Source of the DNA: Arthrobacter caoxuetaonis
GTDB lineage: Bacteria; Actinomycetota; Actinomycetes; Actinomycetales; Micrococcaceae
Reading direction: 5' to 3'
Assembly: GCF_023921125.1 (NCBI RefSeq)
Contig: NZ_CP099466.1
Span: forward strand, 496,001 to 560,000
Length of the DNA: 64,000 bases
Shown here: in pieces, positions 57,642 to 64,000 of the stretch
How the letters are laid out: every line of letters starts with the position of its first letter
Numbering within the stretch: position 1 is the stretch's first letter
Position numbers and translations under genes: made by a program
The notes under the pieces: generated by a model
Told to the model about the DNA's origin: nothing
What the model saw: the letters and a program-made list of their open reading frames with translations, nothing else
Databases searched by the model: none

Positions 57642-58673
57642 ATGGGGAATGAACAACATGGGGGACAGCAGCACGGCCCGGCGGAACTTCTCAGCACAGT
57701 CCGGGCCATGGAAGGCCAGGGCATTCCACAGCCCAAGCCGTACATCATGACCGTGCTTTCCGCGGCCAAAGCGTACGCCGGCTGCGGCGAAACCGGGGAG
57801 GGCAGGGCACTGTGCGAAAGGGCGTGGGACTTCGCTGAATCAGTCCCGGCCCTGAACCACGACCGCGAGGTGGCAATCCACCTCTACGACGCGGCATGGG
57901 ACCACCGCCGGCCCCGTGACCCTCTGTACCTGACCGGCGCGTTCTTCCTCGCCGTCGAGGAGCACGGTCCGGGCAGCCCCTGGGTGCCTTACCTCATGCG
58001 GGAACTGTACTGGCATCTCCAGGACCGCCCGGGCTGGGACGTTTTCGGCTCCCTCCGGGAACGGGAGGAGGACGAGGAACTGGCGGAAGCGCTGCACCAG
58101 ATGGCCATCGCGGCGCTCGCAGGGTTTCCTGCCGGAACGAACCACGCCGAACGCTGCCGACGCAGCGACGTCGTCGGGTTCGCAGCGCAGTTCCTGTTCC
58201 TGGCAGGTGACGACTTGTGCCGCAGGGCATTGGAGGAATGGCTCTCCGGACCCGTCAGCGGGTACGAATCCGGCACCGCCCTGGTCAGCTTCCTGCTCAG
58301 GCTGCCCGCCTATGGACCGGCGCGGGCAGCGGCCGAGCGCACCTTGCAGGCAGTGGAAGCCGATCCCGACTCGACCGGAGCGGAGAAGGCAAGCGTCCTG
58401 TTGGATGTCGTGTTCGGCATCGCGATGGCGCCGGATCCTTCCGGACTGGCGCGGCTGCCTGAGCTCGAGCAGCGGATCGGTGGACTGGCGCACGGACCCT
58501 TCAGCGAGGGCGAAGCGCACGTGCTGCAGGAAAAGCTGTACCGCTACGTCATCCAGCGCCTGGATGAGGGCAAGGAAGCGCAGCCGGCCCAGCGGGAAAT
58601 GTTCGGCCGGCTGCTCTTCGACCCTTTCAGCGCCGGCAGTACGTGGTCCTCGGAGAGCCAAGCCCGCCGCTAG
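57642..58673 (+). CDS. Hypothetical soluble helical-repeat protein
   Basis: Protein of 343 residues, no recognisable family. It is rich in Ala, Leu, Glu and Trp, and appears mostly alpha-helical with TPR- or HEAT-like spacing (AKAYAGCGETGEGRALCERAWDFAE; ALEEWLSG; AEKASVLLDVVFGIAM). No signal peptide or membrane segment. Codon use is like the neighbours, so it is a real gene. Its stop and that of the convergent GntR gene share the tetranucleotide CTAG. Confidence 0.75.
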   Translation: MGNEQHGGQQHGPAELLSTVRAMEGQGIPQPKPYIMTVLSAAKAYAGCGETGEGRALCERAWDFAESVPALNHDREVAIHLYDAAWDHRRPRDPLYLTGAFFLAVEEHGPGSPWVPYLMRELYWHLQDRPGWDVFGSLREREEDEELAEALHQMAIAALAGFPAGTNHAERCRRSDVVGFAAQFLFLAGDDLCRRALEEWLSGPVSGYESGTALVSFLLRLPAYGPARAAAERTLQAVEADPDSTGAEKASVLLDVVFGIAMAPDPSGLARLPELEQRIGGLAHGPFSEGEAHVLQEKLYRYVIQRLDEGKEAQPAQREMFGRLLFDPFSAGSTWSSESQARR

Positions 58674-59329
58674 ACGGCGGCAGTCCGCGCCCCGGCGGCG
58701 TTCCGTGCGGCCAGGATGTGGGTGCGCATCACAGCTTCTGCCCACTCGCCGTCGCGGGCCCGCGCCGCAGCCACCAGTTCCGCGTGATGGAGCATGCTGC
58801 GGCGCAGGGCTTCGGGACTGTAGGTCCCGAAGGTGTGGGCGACTACTGCCGGCCGCATCAGGGTCTGCAGGGCCACGGCAAAGTGCCGGTTGCCGCAGCG
58901 GTCCACGAAAAGCCCGTGGAACTCGTTGTTCAGTGCTCCCAGTGTCCGCAGGTCCCCGTCCGCTGCCGCGGCTTCCATGGCGGTGTTCAGTTCGGCCAGC
59001 CGCTCGACGTCGCTGTCCGTTAGCCGGGGAACGGCCAGCAGTGCCGCATGCGGCTCGAAGCCGGCCCGCACGTCGTACAGCCCTGCCACGTCCTCGGGCG
59101 AGAAGGAGACCACCTGGGCACCCTTGTTCCGGCTGATCTCCACAATTCCTTCGGCGGCCAGCCGGTTCAGTGCCTCCCGGACCGGGGTCCGTGAAACGCC
59201 CAGCCGTTCGGCAAGGGCGGCCTCCCGCAGCCAGGCGCCCGGAGCGACCTCACCGGAGGCTATGAGGGCACGCAGGCGGGCGTAAGGGCTCTCCTCGACG
59301 GGATCCGAGGCGGCGGGGGAATGGTCCAT
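58670..59329 (-). CDS. GntR-family transcriptional regulator, FadR/FCD type
   Basis: Regulator of 219 residues. The N-terminal winged helix includes YARLRALIASGEVAPGAWLREAALAERLGVSRTPVREALNRLAAEGIVEI. The C-terminal FCD domain (LYDVRAGFEPHAALLA, LNNEFHGLFVDRCGNRHF, HHAELVAAARARD) has the Asp/His metal- and ligand-binding pattern for carboxylic-acid effectors. It probably represses the adjacent catabolic genes through the TTGTATGCAA-type sites at 61.5-61.6 kb. Leaderless-type start at ATG 59329, 7 nt after TAACGT. Confidence 0.88.
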   Translation of the reverse strand: MDHSPAASDPVEESPYARLRALIASGEVAPGAWLREAALAERLGVSRTPVREALNRLAAEGIVEISRNKGAQVVSFSPEDVAGLYDVRAGFEPHAALLAVPRLTDSDVERLAELNTAMEAAAADGDLRTLGALNNEFHGLFVDRCGNRHFAVALQTLMRPAVVAHTFGTYSPEALRRSMLHHAELVAAARARDGEWAEAVMRTHILAARNAAGARTAAV

Positions 59330-59336
59330 GTGAACT

Positions 59337-59342
59337 ACGTTA
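59337..59342 (-). promoter_or_regulatory. -10 box of the GntR gene, overlapping a stop codon
   Basis: TAACGT on the minus strand begins with the TAA stop of the lyase gene and ends 7 nt before the ATG at 59329. The regulator may thus be transcribed independently of its operon. Confidence 0.5.
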
Positions 59343-60308
59343 TCCCTTGCCGGAGGCGGGTTCGTCCGCCGGCCAGCGGGCTTCGGCAAGCTGGGTGCGG
59401 GTGCCGCCGCGGGCAACGAAAGACGCCGATGCCCGCCCGGTCAGCTCCACGATCCGGTTGGCTGCCAGCAGGTAACTCTCCAGGTCCACTCCGGTGTGAA
59501 TTCCGAGGCCGTCACACAGGTGCACCAGATCCTCGAACGGCGCATTGCCCAGCACGGAGGGATCTCCGGGAAACCAGAGGTCTCCGCCCAGCCCGGCAAA
59601 GGAGCCCTCAATCCAGTCCGTGCCGGCCTGCAGTGCAGCCAGGGCATTCGCCGGGGCGAAGCCGTTGCGGTTATGCAGGTGGACACCAACTTCCAGCCCG
59701 GGATACAGCTCGCGGACCTCACGGATTCCGTCATAGATTTCGCCGGGCTCTTCCTGCCCGGAGGTCCCGGCAAGGTAGACACCGGCCGACCCTGCGGCCA
59801 CAGCTGCATCCACCACCCGCAGCCGCTCTTCGCGGGCTACCGGGCCCCGGGCGGGGGCGAAGAAGGAGCAGGCGACGGCGGTGACCAGCCGCAGGCCCGC
59901 GGAGCGGGCCAGCTCGCCGATCCGCTCCAGTCCGGCCAGTGCTTCATCGACGGAGAGCCGCTGGTTGCGCCGGCTGACCTCTTGGTCTGCGGAGACCACC
60001 ACCACCAGTTCATCCAGGCCGCAGTCCGCGGCCCGTTCGGCACCCCGGTAATTCGGTGCCAGACCGCGGTAGCGCACGCCGGGGACCCGGGGAACGGCGG
60101 CCATCACCTCGGCGGCATCAGCCAGCTGCGGCAGGACCCTGGGGTGGGCGAAGGACACCGCCTCGATTTCGCGGACTCCCGCATCGATCAGCAGTTGGAC
60201 CAGTTCCACCTTGTGGGCGGTGCTCAGCGGTTCCGGAACAGACTGCAGCCCGTCCCGCAGGCCCACCTCCACCAGGCGGACCGAGGACGGAAGCCCCGGC
60301 AGGCTCAT
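59340..60308 (-). CDS. Hydroxymethylglutaryl-CoA lyase-like enzyme
   Basis: TIM-barrel lyase of 322 residues (HMGL-like/pyruvate carboxyltransferase fold). The start VRLVEVGLRDGLQSVPEPLST contains the metal-binding and catalytic RDGLQ motif. Also seen are VSFAHPRVLPQLAD, the metal ligands in GVHLHNRNGFAPANALAAL, and GSFAGLGGDLWFPG, where the usual catalytic Cys of HMG-CoA lyase (GGCP) is replaced; a related substrate such as citramalyl-CoA or another hydroxyacyl-CoA is therefore possible. Start overlaps the CoA-transferase stop by ATGA. Confidence 0.85.
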   Translation of the reverse strand: MSLPGLPSSVRLVEVGLRDGLQSVPEPLSTAHKVELVQLLIDAGVREIEAVSFAHPRVLPQLADAAEVMAAVPRVPGVRYRGLAPNYRGAERAADCGLDELVVVVSADQEVSRRNQRLSVDEALAGLERIGELARSAGLRLVTAVACSFFAPARGPVAREERLRVVDAAVAAGSAGVYLAGTSGQEEPGEIYDGIREVRELYPGLEVGVHLHNRNGFAPANALAALQAGTDWIEGSFAGLGGDLWFPGDPSVLGNAPFEDLVHLCDGLGIHTGVDLESYLLAANRIVELTGRASASFVARGGTRTQLAEARWPADEPASGKG

Positions 60309-61507
60309 GCCACGCCCCGGGCGCGCAGCTCCTGGAGCGCTGCCTCGTCGACACCGATCCCGGCAAGGACTTCCGCGGTATGGGCTCCGAGCTCCGGGCC
60401 GGGCCAGCGGATGCTGCCGCCCGTCCGGCTGAGGCGGGGGAACACGTTCTGCATGGACACCGGACCCAGGGTGGGGTGGTCCACTTCGGTGATGGATTTC
60501 CGTGCGGCAAACTGCGGGTCCGTGAACATATCCGCCGGACGGAAAATCTTGCCTGAGGGGACTCCGTGTTCCTGGAGGAGTTTCTCGAGTTCGTCAGCGT
60601 CCAGCCCGGAGGTGAAGCCGGCAATCAGGTCGTCGAGCTCCTGCTGCCGCTCCCCGCGGGCGCCGTGGGTGGCGTAGCGCGGGTCGTCCGCCAGTCCAGG
60701 GGAGTCCATGGCCTTGGCCAGGCGGGCGAAGACAGTGTCCTGATTGGCGGCGATCAGCAGCCACTGGCCGTCCTGGGTTGGGTAGACGTTGCTGGGTGCA
60801 ACGTTGGGCAGCACGGCTCCGGTGCGCTCGCGCTGGTAGCCGGTGACCTGCCATTCCGGCACCAGGGATTCCATGACTCCCAGGACCGCCTCATAGATGG
60901 CGGAATCAACAACCTGCCCCTGCCCGCTGGACTGCCGCTCCTGCAGGGCGGCGAGGGCCCCGATGGCCGCGAACATTGCGGCGAGGGTGTCGCCTATGGA
61001 GATCCCCACCCGGGAGGGCGGCGTGGACGGATCGCCGACGACGTAGCGCAGGCCTCCCATCGCTTCGCCGATCGCTCCATACCCGGCGCGCTGCGCATAC
61101 GGGCCGTCCTGGCCAAAGCCGGAAACCCGCACCATCACCAGCCGGGGATTCTCCCGGCGAAGCTCCTCGAACCCCAGGCCCCAGCGTTCCATGGTCCCGG
61201 GGCGGAAGTTCTCAATGACGACGTCGGCCTGTGCAATCAGGCGTTTAGCCAGCTCCTGGCCTTCGGGGTCCCGAAGATTCAGGGTCACGGACCGCTTGTT
61301 CCGTCCGACCACCGACCACCAGAGGGAGACGCCTTCGGGCAGTTGCCGGCCCCACTGGCGCAGCGGATCCCCGCGTGCCGGGTCTTCGATTTTGACGACG
61401 TCGGCGCCCAGGTCCCCGAGGAGTTGTCCGCAGAACGGCCCTGCGAGCAGCTGGCCCATTTCCACCACCCGCACGCCCGCCAGCGGGCCCTGTTGTGCAG
61501 GTGGCAT
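60305..61507 (-). CDS. CaiB/BaiF family (class III) CoA-transferase
   Basis: Protein of 400 residues. It begins GPLAGVRVVEMGQLLAGPFCGQLLGDLGADVVKIEDPARGDPLRQWG, the classic family start, and continues with GRNKRSVTLNLRDPEGQEL, VVIENFRPGTMERWGLGF and the catalytic Asp in GQVVDSAIYEA. It moves CoA between carboxylic acids, probably activating the substrate that the adjacent lyase then cleaves. ATG at 61507 has AAGGAG at the usual distance. First gene of a three-gene leftward operon. Confidence 0.9.
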   Translation of the reverse strand: MPPAQQGPLAGVRVVEMGQLLAGPFCGQLLGDLGADVVKIEDPARGDPLRQWGRQLPEGVSLWWSVVGRNKRSVTLNLRDPEGQELAKRLIAQADVVIENFRPGTMERWGLGFEELRRENPRLVMVRVSGFGQDGPYAQRAGYGAIGEAMGGLRYVVGDPSTPPSRVGISIGDTLAAMFAAIGALAALQERQSSGQGQVVDSAIYEAVLGVMESLVPEWQVTGYQRERTGAVLPNVAPSNVYPTQDGQWLLIAANQDTVFARLAKAMDSPGLADDPRYATHGARGERQQELDDLIAGFTSGLDADELEKLLQEHGVPSGKIFRPADMFTDPQFAARKSITEVDHPTLGPVSMQNVFPRLSRTGGSIRWPGPELGAHTAEVLAGIGVDEAALQELRARGVA

Positions 61508-61541
61508 GGTTGCTCCTTCTGTGGGCCGGGTACGGGCAGTG

Positions 61542-61551
61542 TGCATACAAC
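61542..61551. promoter_or_regulatory. GntR-type operator half, left
   Basis: TGCATACAAC, the exact reverse complement of 61604-61613. It overlaps the -10 (CAGGTT) of a candidate minus-strand promoter whose -35 TTGACA reads at 61577-61572. Confidence 0.6.
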
Positions 61552-61603
61552 CTGACAGTTGGATATCCCAGTGTCAAGGACGCTGGCGGAAGCTTTGCGA
61601 AGG

Positions 61604-61614
61604 GTTGTATGCAA
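61604..61614. promoter_or_regulatory. GntR-type operator, right
   Basis: GTTGTATGCAA, matching the TTGTATNCAA-type consensus of FCD-family GntR regulators. It lies just upstream of the -35 box of the hyuA promoter. Confidence 0.6.
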
Positions 61615-61618
61615 TCTA

Positions 61619-61647
61619 TTGACAGTGCAACATCGCACCCCTAGCCT
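61619..61647 (+). promoter_or_regulatory. Promoter of hyuA-hyuB
   Basis: TTGACA, 17-nt spacer, TAGCCT: the best canonical promoter in the window. It predicts a leader of about 120 nt before hyuA. Confidence 0.65.
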
Positions 61648-61772
61648 GATGCCACTCATGTGACGCTGGCAACGGGGCCGGCGCATGAAGCGGCATAAAT
61701 GCACTTCCGGCACGGATCCTTCCGCTGCCCTGGCCACGCGTGGACCGGCAGCACCACCCCCAAGGAGAACTG

Positions 61773-63848
61773 ATGGCGTTTCGGTTAGGCGTGGATGTCG
61801 GCGGCACATTCACGGACATTCTGCTTGTTAATGAGGACACCGGCGAAACGCACCGGTACAAGACATCCTCCACTCCCGAGGACCAGTCAGTCGGCGTGCT
61901 GCACGGCATCAGCCAGGTATGCGCCGCCGCGGGGATCGACACCTCCGCGGTGAAGGACGTGCTGCACGGCACTACCGTTGCGACCAACGCCATCCTGGAA
62001 CAGAAGGGCTCCCGCGTTGGGCTGGTAACCACCCGGGGCTTCCGCCAGGTGCTGCAGATTGCGCGCTCCTTCGTTCCCGGAGGGCTCGCCGGCTGGATCA
62101 TCTGGCCCAAGCCGGAGCCGCTTGCGGATCTCGAGGACACCGTCGAAGTAACAGAGCGCGTCTCCACGGCCGGCGCCGTACTGACGCCCCTGGACGAAGA
62201 CGACGTCCGCCGGCAGCTGGCCAAACTGGGGCGCAACGGCGTCGAGGCGCTGAGTATCTGCCTGATCAACGCGTACGCGAACGGCAGCCACGAGGCGCGG
62301 ATCGCCGAGATCGCCGGCGAAGTGCTCCCCGGCGTTCCGGTGTCCCGCTCCTCCGTTGTCCTTCCCGAGCTGCGTGAATACGAACGCGCCATCACCACCG
62401 TTGCCAATGCCTACGTCCAGGGCCAGGTCTCCGGCTACGTGCGGAACCTTGACGCGCAGCTTGCCAACGCAGGGATGGATACCCAGCTCTCGATCCTGCG
62501 CAGTGACGGAGGACTTGTCTCCGGAACCGTCGCTGCCGACAACCCCGTCTCGCTCCTGCTTTCGGGCCCGGCCGGAGGCGTAACCGGCGCGGCTTGGGCG
62601 GCTGAGCAGGCCGGCTACACCGACTTCCTGACCTTCGACATGGGCGGCACGTCCACCGACGTCGCCCTGGTCCAGAACCTGCAACCGCGCATCGGCCGCG
62701 AGACCACGGTGGGGGACCTCACCGTCCGGGCCACCTCGGTGGATGTGCGGACCGTTGGTGCCGGCGGCGGATCGATCGCCCACGTTCCGCCGCTGACCCA
62801 GGCGCTGCGCGTCGGGCCGCAGTCCGCAGGGGCGGCGCCGGGGCCGGCGTCGTACGGACGCGGCGGCGCCGATCCGACGGTCACGGACGCAAACGTTGTG
62901 CTCGGCTATCTTCCGGCCGAACTGGCAGGCGGGGAAATCGGCCTCGACGCGGAAGCAGCAGCGGCAGCCGTGAAGACCATTGCCGATGCGACCGGGCTGA
63001 ACGATGTTGAACGGGCCGCTGAGGGGATCGTCAACATCGTCAACGAGAACATGTTCGGCGCGCTGAAACTGGTGTCCACCCAGCAGGGATTCGACCCGCG
63101 GGACTTCGCCCTCGTGGCATTCGGGGGAGCAGGGCCGCTGCACGCCAACGCGCTGGGCAAGCTCACCGGAGCGTGGCCGGTGATCATCCCGCCGTCGCCC
63201 GGCGTGCTGTCGGCCTACGGCGATGCCACCACGAGCCTGCGGAATGAAGCAGCCCGGACGCTGGTCCGTCCCTTCGGCGATTTCACCGACGCGGAACTGT
63301 CCGGCCTGCTGGACGAGCTCAGCGCCACCGCCCGGGAAACCATGCTCGCGGCGGGGCTGGGGGACTCCGACCTCACCGTCAGCTACTCCGCCGACGTCCG
63401 CTACCACGGGCAGGGTTTCGAGATCCCGGTTCCGCTGGATTACGCGGCGTTTGCAGCCGGCGACGGCGGCGGGTTCGCGGGGCTGAGACAGGCATTCGAC
63501 AAAGAGCACGAGCGGCTCTTTTCCTTCCTGCTGGACAACGAGCACGAACTCGTGACCGTCCGGTCCACCGTGAACGGTCCGCGTCCGGAGGTCGCCTCCA
63601 TCAGCCTGGACACCGGCGGCACGGATCCGTCGGCAGCGGAACGGACCTCCACCACCATCTTCGTGGAAGGCAGCTCGGTCGAGGCCATGGTGTACGACCG
63701 GGACCGCCTCCTGGCGGGAAATGTGGTTCCCGGCCCCGCGGTCATCGCGGAGATGGATTCCACCACCCTGGTCCTCCCCGGACACACCGCTGCCGTGCAC
63801 CCGCACGGCAGCCTGCTCATCCGCCCCGTCCAAGACCCGAAGGAGTAG
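61773..63848 (+). CDS. Hydantoinase/oxoprolinase family protein, subunit A
   Basis: ATP-dependent amidohydrolase or carboxylase subunit of 691 residues. The N-terminal actin-like ATPase domain starts FRLGVDVGGTFTDILLV; HGTTVATNAILEQKG and LPELREYERAITTVANAYV follow. The second phosphate-binding region is DFLTFDMGGTSTDVALV, with GGGSIAHV and GPQSAGAAPGPASYGRGG after it. The family includes hydantoinases, 5-oxoprolinase and acetone carboxylase subunits; the substrate here is unknown. ATG 61773 has AAGGAG 5 nt upstream; the frame opening at 61740 is not used. Confidence 0.88.
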   Translation: MAFRLGVDVGGTFTDILLVNEDTGETHRYKTSSTPEDQSVGVLHGISQVCAAAGIDTSAVKDVLHGTTVATNAILEQKGSRVGLVTTRGFRQVLQIARSFVPGGLAGWIIWPKPEPLADLEDTVEVTERVSTAGAVLTPLDEDDVRRQLAKLGRNGVEALSICLINAYANGSHEARIAEIAGEVLPGVPVSRSSVVLPELREYERAITTVANAYVQGQVSGYVRNLDAQLANAGMDTQLSILRSDGGLVSGTVAADNPVSLLLSGPAGGVTGAAWAAEQAGYTDFLTFDMGGTSTDVALVQNLQPRIGRETTVGDLTVRATSVDVRTVGAGGGSIAHVPPLTQALRVGPQSAGAAPGPASYGRGGADPTVTDANVVLGYLPAELAGGEIGLDAEAAAAAVKTIADATGLNDVERAAEGIVNIVNENMFGALKLVSTQQGFDPRDFALVAFGGAGPLHANALGKLTGAWPVIIPPSPGVLSAYGDATTSLRNEAARTLVRPFGDFTDAELSGLLDELSATARETMLAAGLGDSDLTVSYSADVRYHGQGFEIPVPLDYAAFAAGDGGGFAGLRQAFDKEHERLFSFLLDNEHELVTVRSTVNGPRPEVASISLDTGGTDPSAAERTSTTIFVEGSSVEAMVYDRDRLLAGNVVPGPAVIAEMDSTTLVLPGHTAAVHPHGSLLIRPVQDPKE

Positions 63849-63852
63849 GCCC

Positions 63853-64000
63853 ATGGCCCAGTTAGTGGAGACCGCCACCGAGCCGCTGCAGGCCGTGGAC
63901 GTCGACGTCGTAACGCTTGACCTCATTGAAAACGCGCTCCGCAGCGCGAGATATGAGATGGACGAAACACTCTTCCGCACTGCCCTCAGTCCCGGGATCC
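63853..64000 (+). CDS. Hydantoinase B/oxoprolinase family protein, N-terminal fragment
   Basis: The first 49 codons, cut by the right edge. LDLIENALRSARYEMDETLFRTALSP is the characteristic start of the B subunit, which works with the A subunit encoded 4 nt upstream. AAGGAG within the end of hyuA serves as ribosome binding site. Confidence 0.85.
   Translation, partial: MAQLVETATEPLQAVDVDVVTLDLIENALRSARYEMDETLFRTALSPGI

Overview
The window comes from a high-GC actinobacterium of the Micrococcaceae, most likely Arthrobacter-like. The evidence is the 16S rRNA sequence, the senX3-regX3 / carD / ispD-ispF-cysS-rlmB gene order, and the full GlgE-type alpha-glucan pathway. No prophage, insertion sequence or CRISPR array was seen.

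Layout. 1-0.6 kb: start of an aldehyde dehydrogenase gene (minus), a doubtful small membrane protein and tRNA-Thr(CGT). 0.7-10.2 kb: TAP-like hydrolase lipoprotein, holB-tmk, a trans-sulfuration PLP enzyme, DUF2516 protein, a methyltransferase, gpmA, phoU and senX3-regX3. 10.3-15.5 kb: a lipoprotein, carD, ispD-ispF, cysS, rlmB. 15.5-28.2 kb: alpha-glucan block (glgX, glgP, then glgE-treS-maltokinase/glgB fusion). 28.2-43.7 kb: two almost identical 16S-23S-5S operons in direct repeat. The 3.9 kb between them holds one sortase-anchored thioester-domain adhesin and repeat-rich non-coding DNA. 43.8-48.8 kb: SRPBCC protein, FAD-linked oxidase, GH13 alpha-glucosidase (minus), tandem palindromic repeats and a DUF4190-type membrane protein. 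48.8-53.8 kb (minus): DUF4032 protein, sugar ABC ATPase, otsB, otsA. 54-58.7 kb: membrane-anchored DsbA-like protein, tRNA-Thr(TGT), small membrane protein, DUF427 protein, DUF2975/HTH pair, an unknown helical protein. 58.7-64 kb: catabolic locus with a GntR/FCD regulator, HMG-CoA-lyase-like enzyme and CoA-transferase facing away from hyuA-hyuB; the window ends inside hyuB.

How the genes fit together. OtsA/OtsB make trehalose, TreS turns it into maltose, the maltokinase domain makes maltose-1-phosphate, GlgE polymerises it and GlgB branches it; GlgP and GlgX degrade the polymer. All these steps are encoded in this window, on either side of the rRNA operons. PhoU and SenX3-RegX3 form the phosphate-sensing module.

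Most notable points: a -10 hexamer (TANNNT) ending 6-7 nt before the start codon of about 14 genes, the signature of leaderless transcription, three of them built on the stop codon of the preceding gene; a fused maltokinase-branching enzyme; a lone thioester adhesin trapped between tandem rRNA operons; degenerate repeats beside it; an alpha-glucosidase whose central 1 kb has foreign-looking codon usage; and mirrored GntR-type operators in the hyu divergent promoter.
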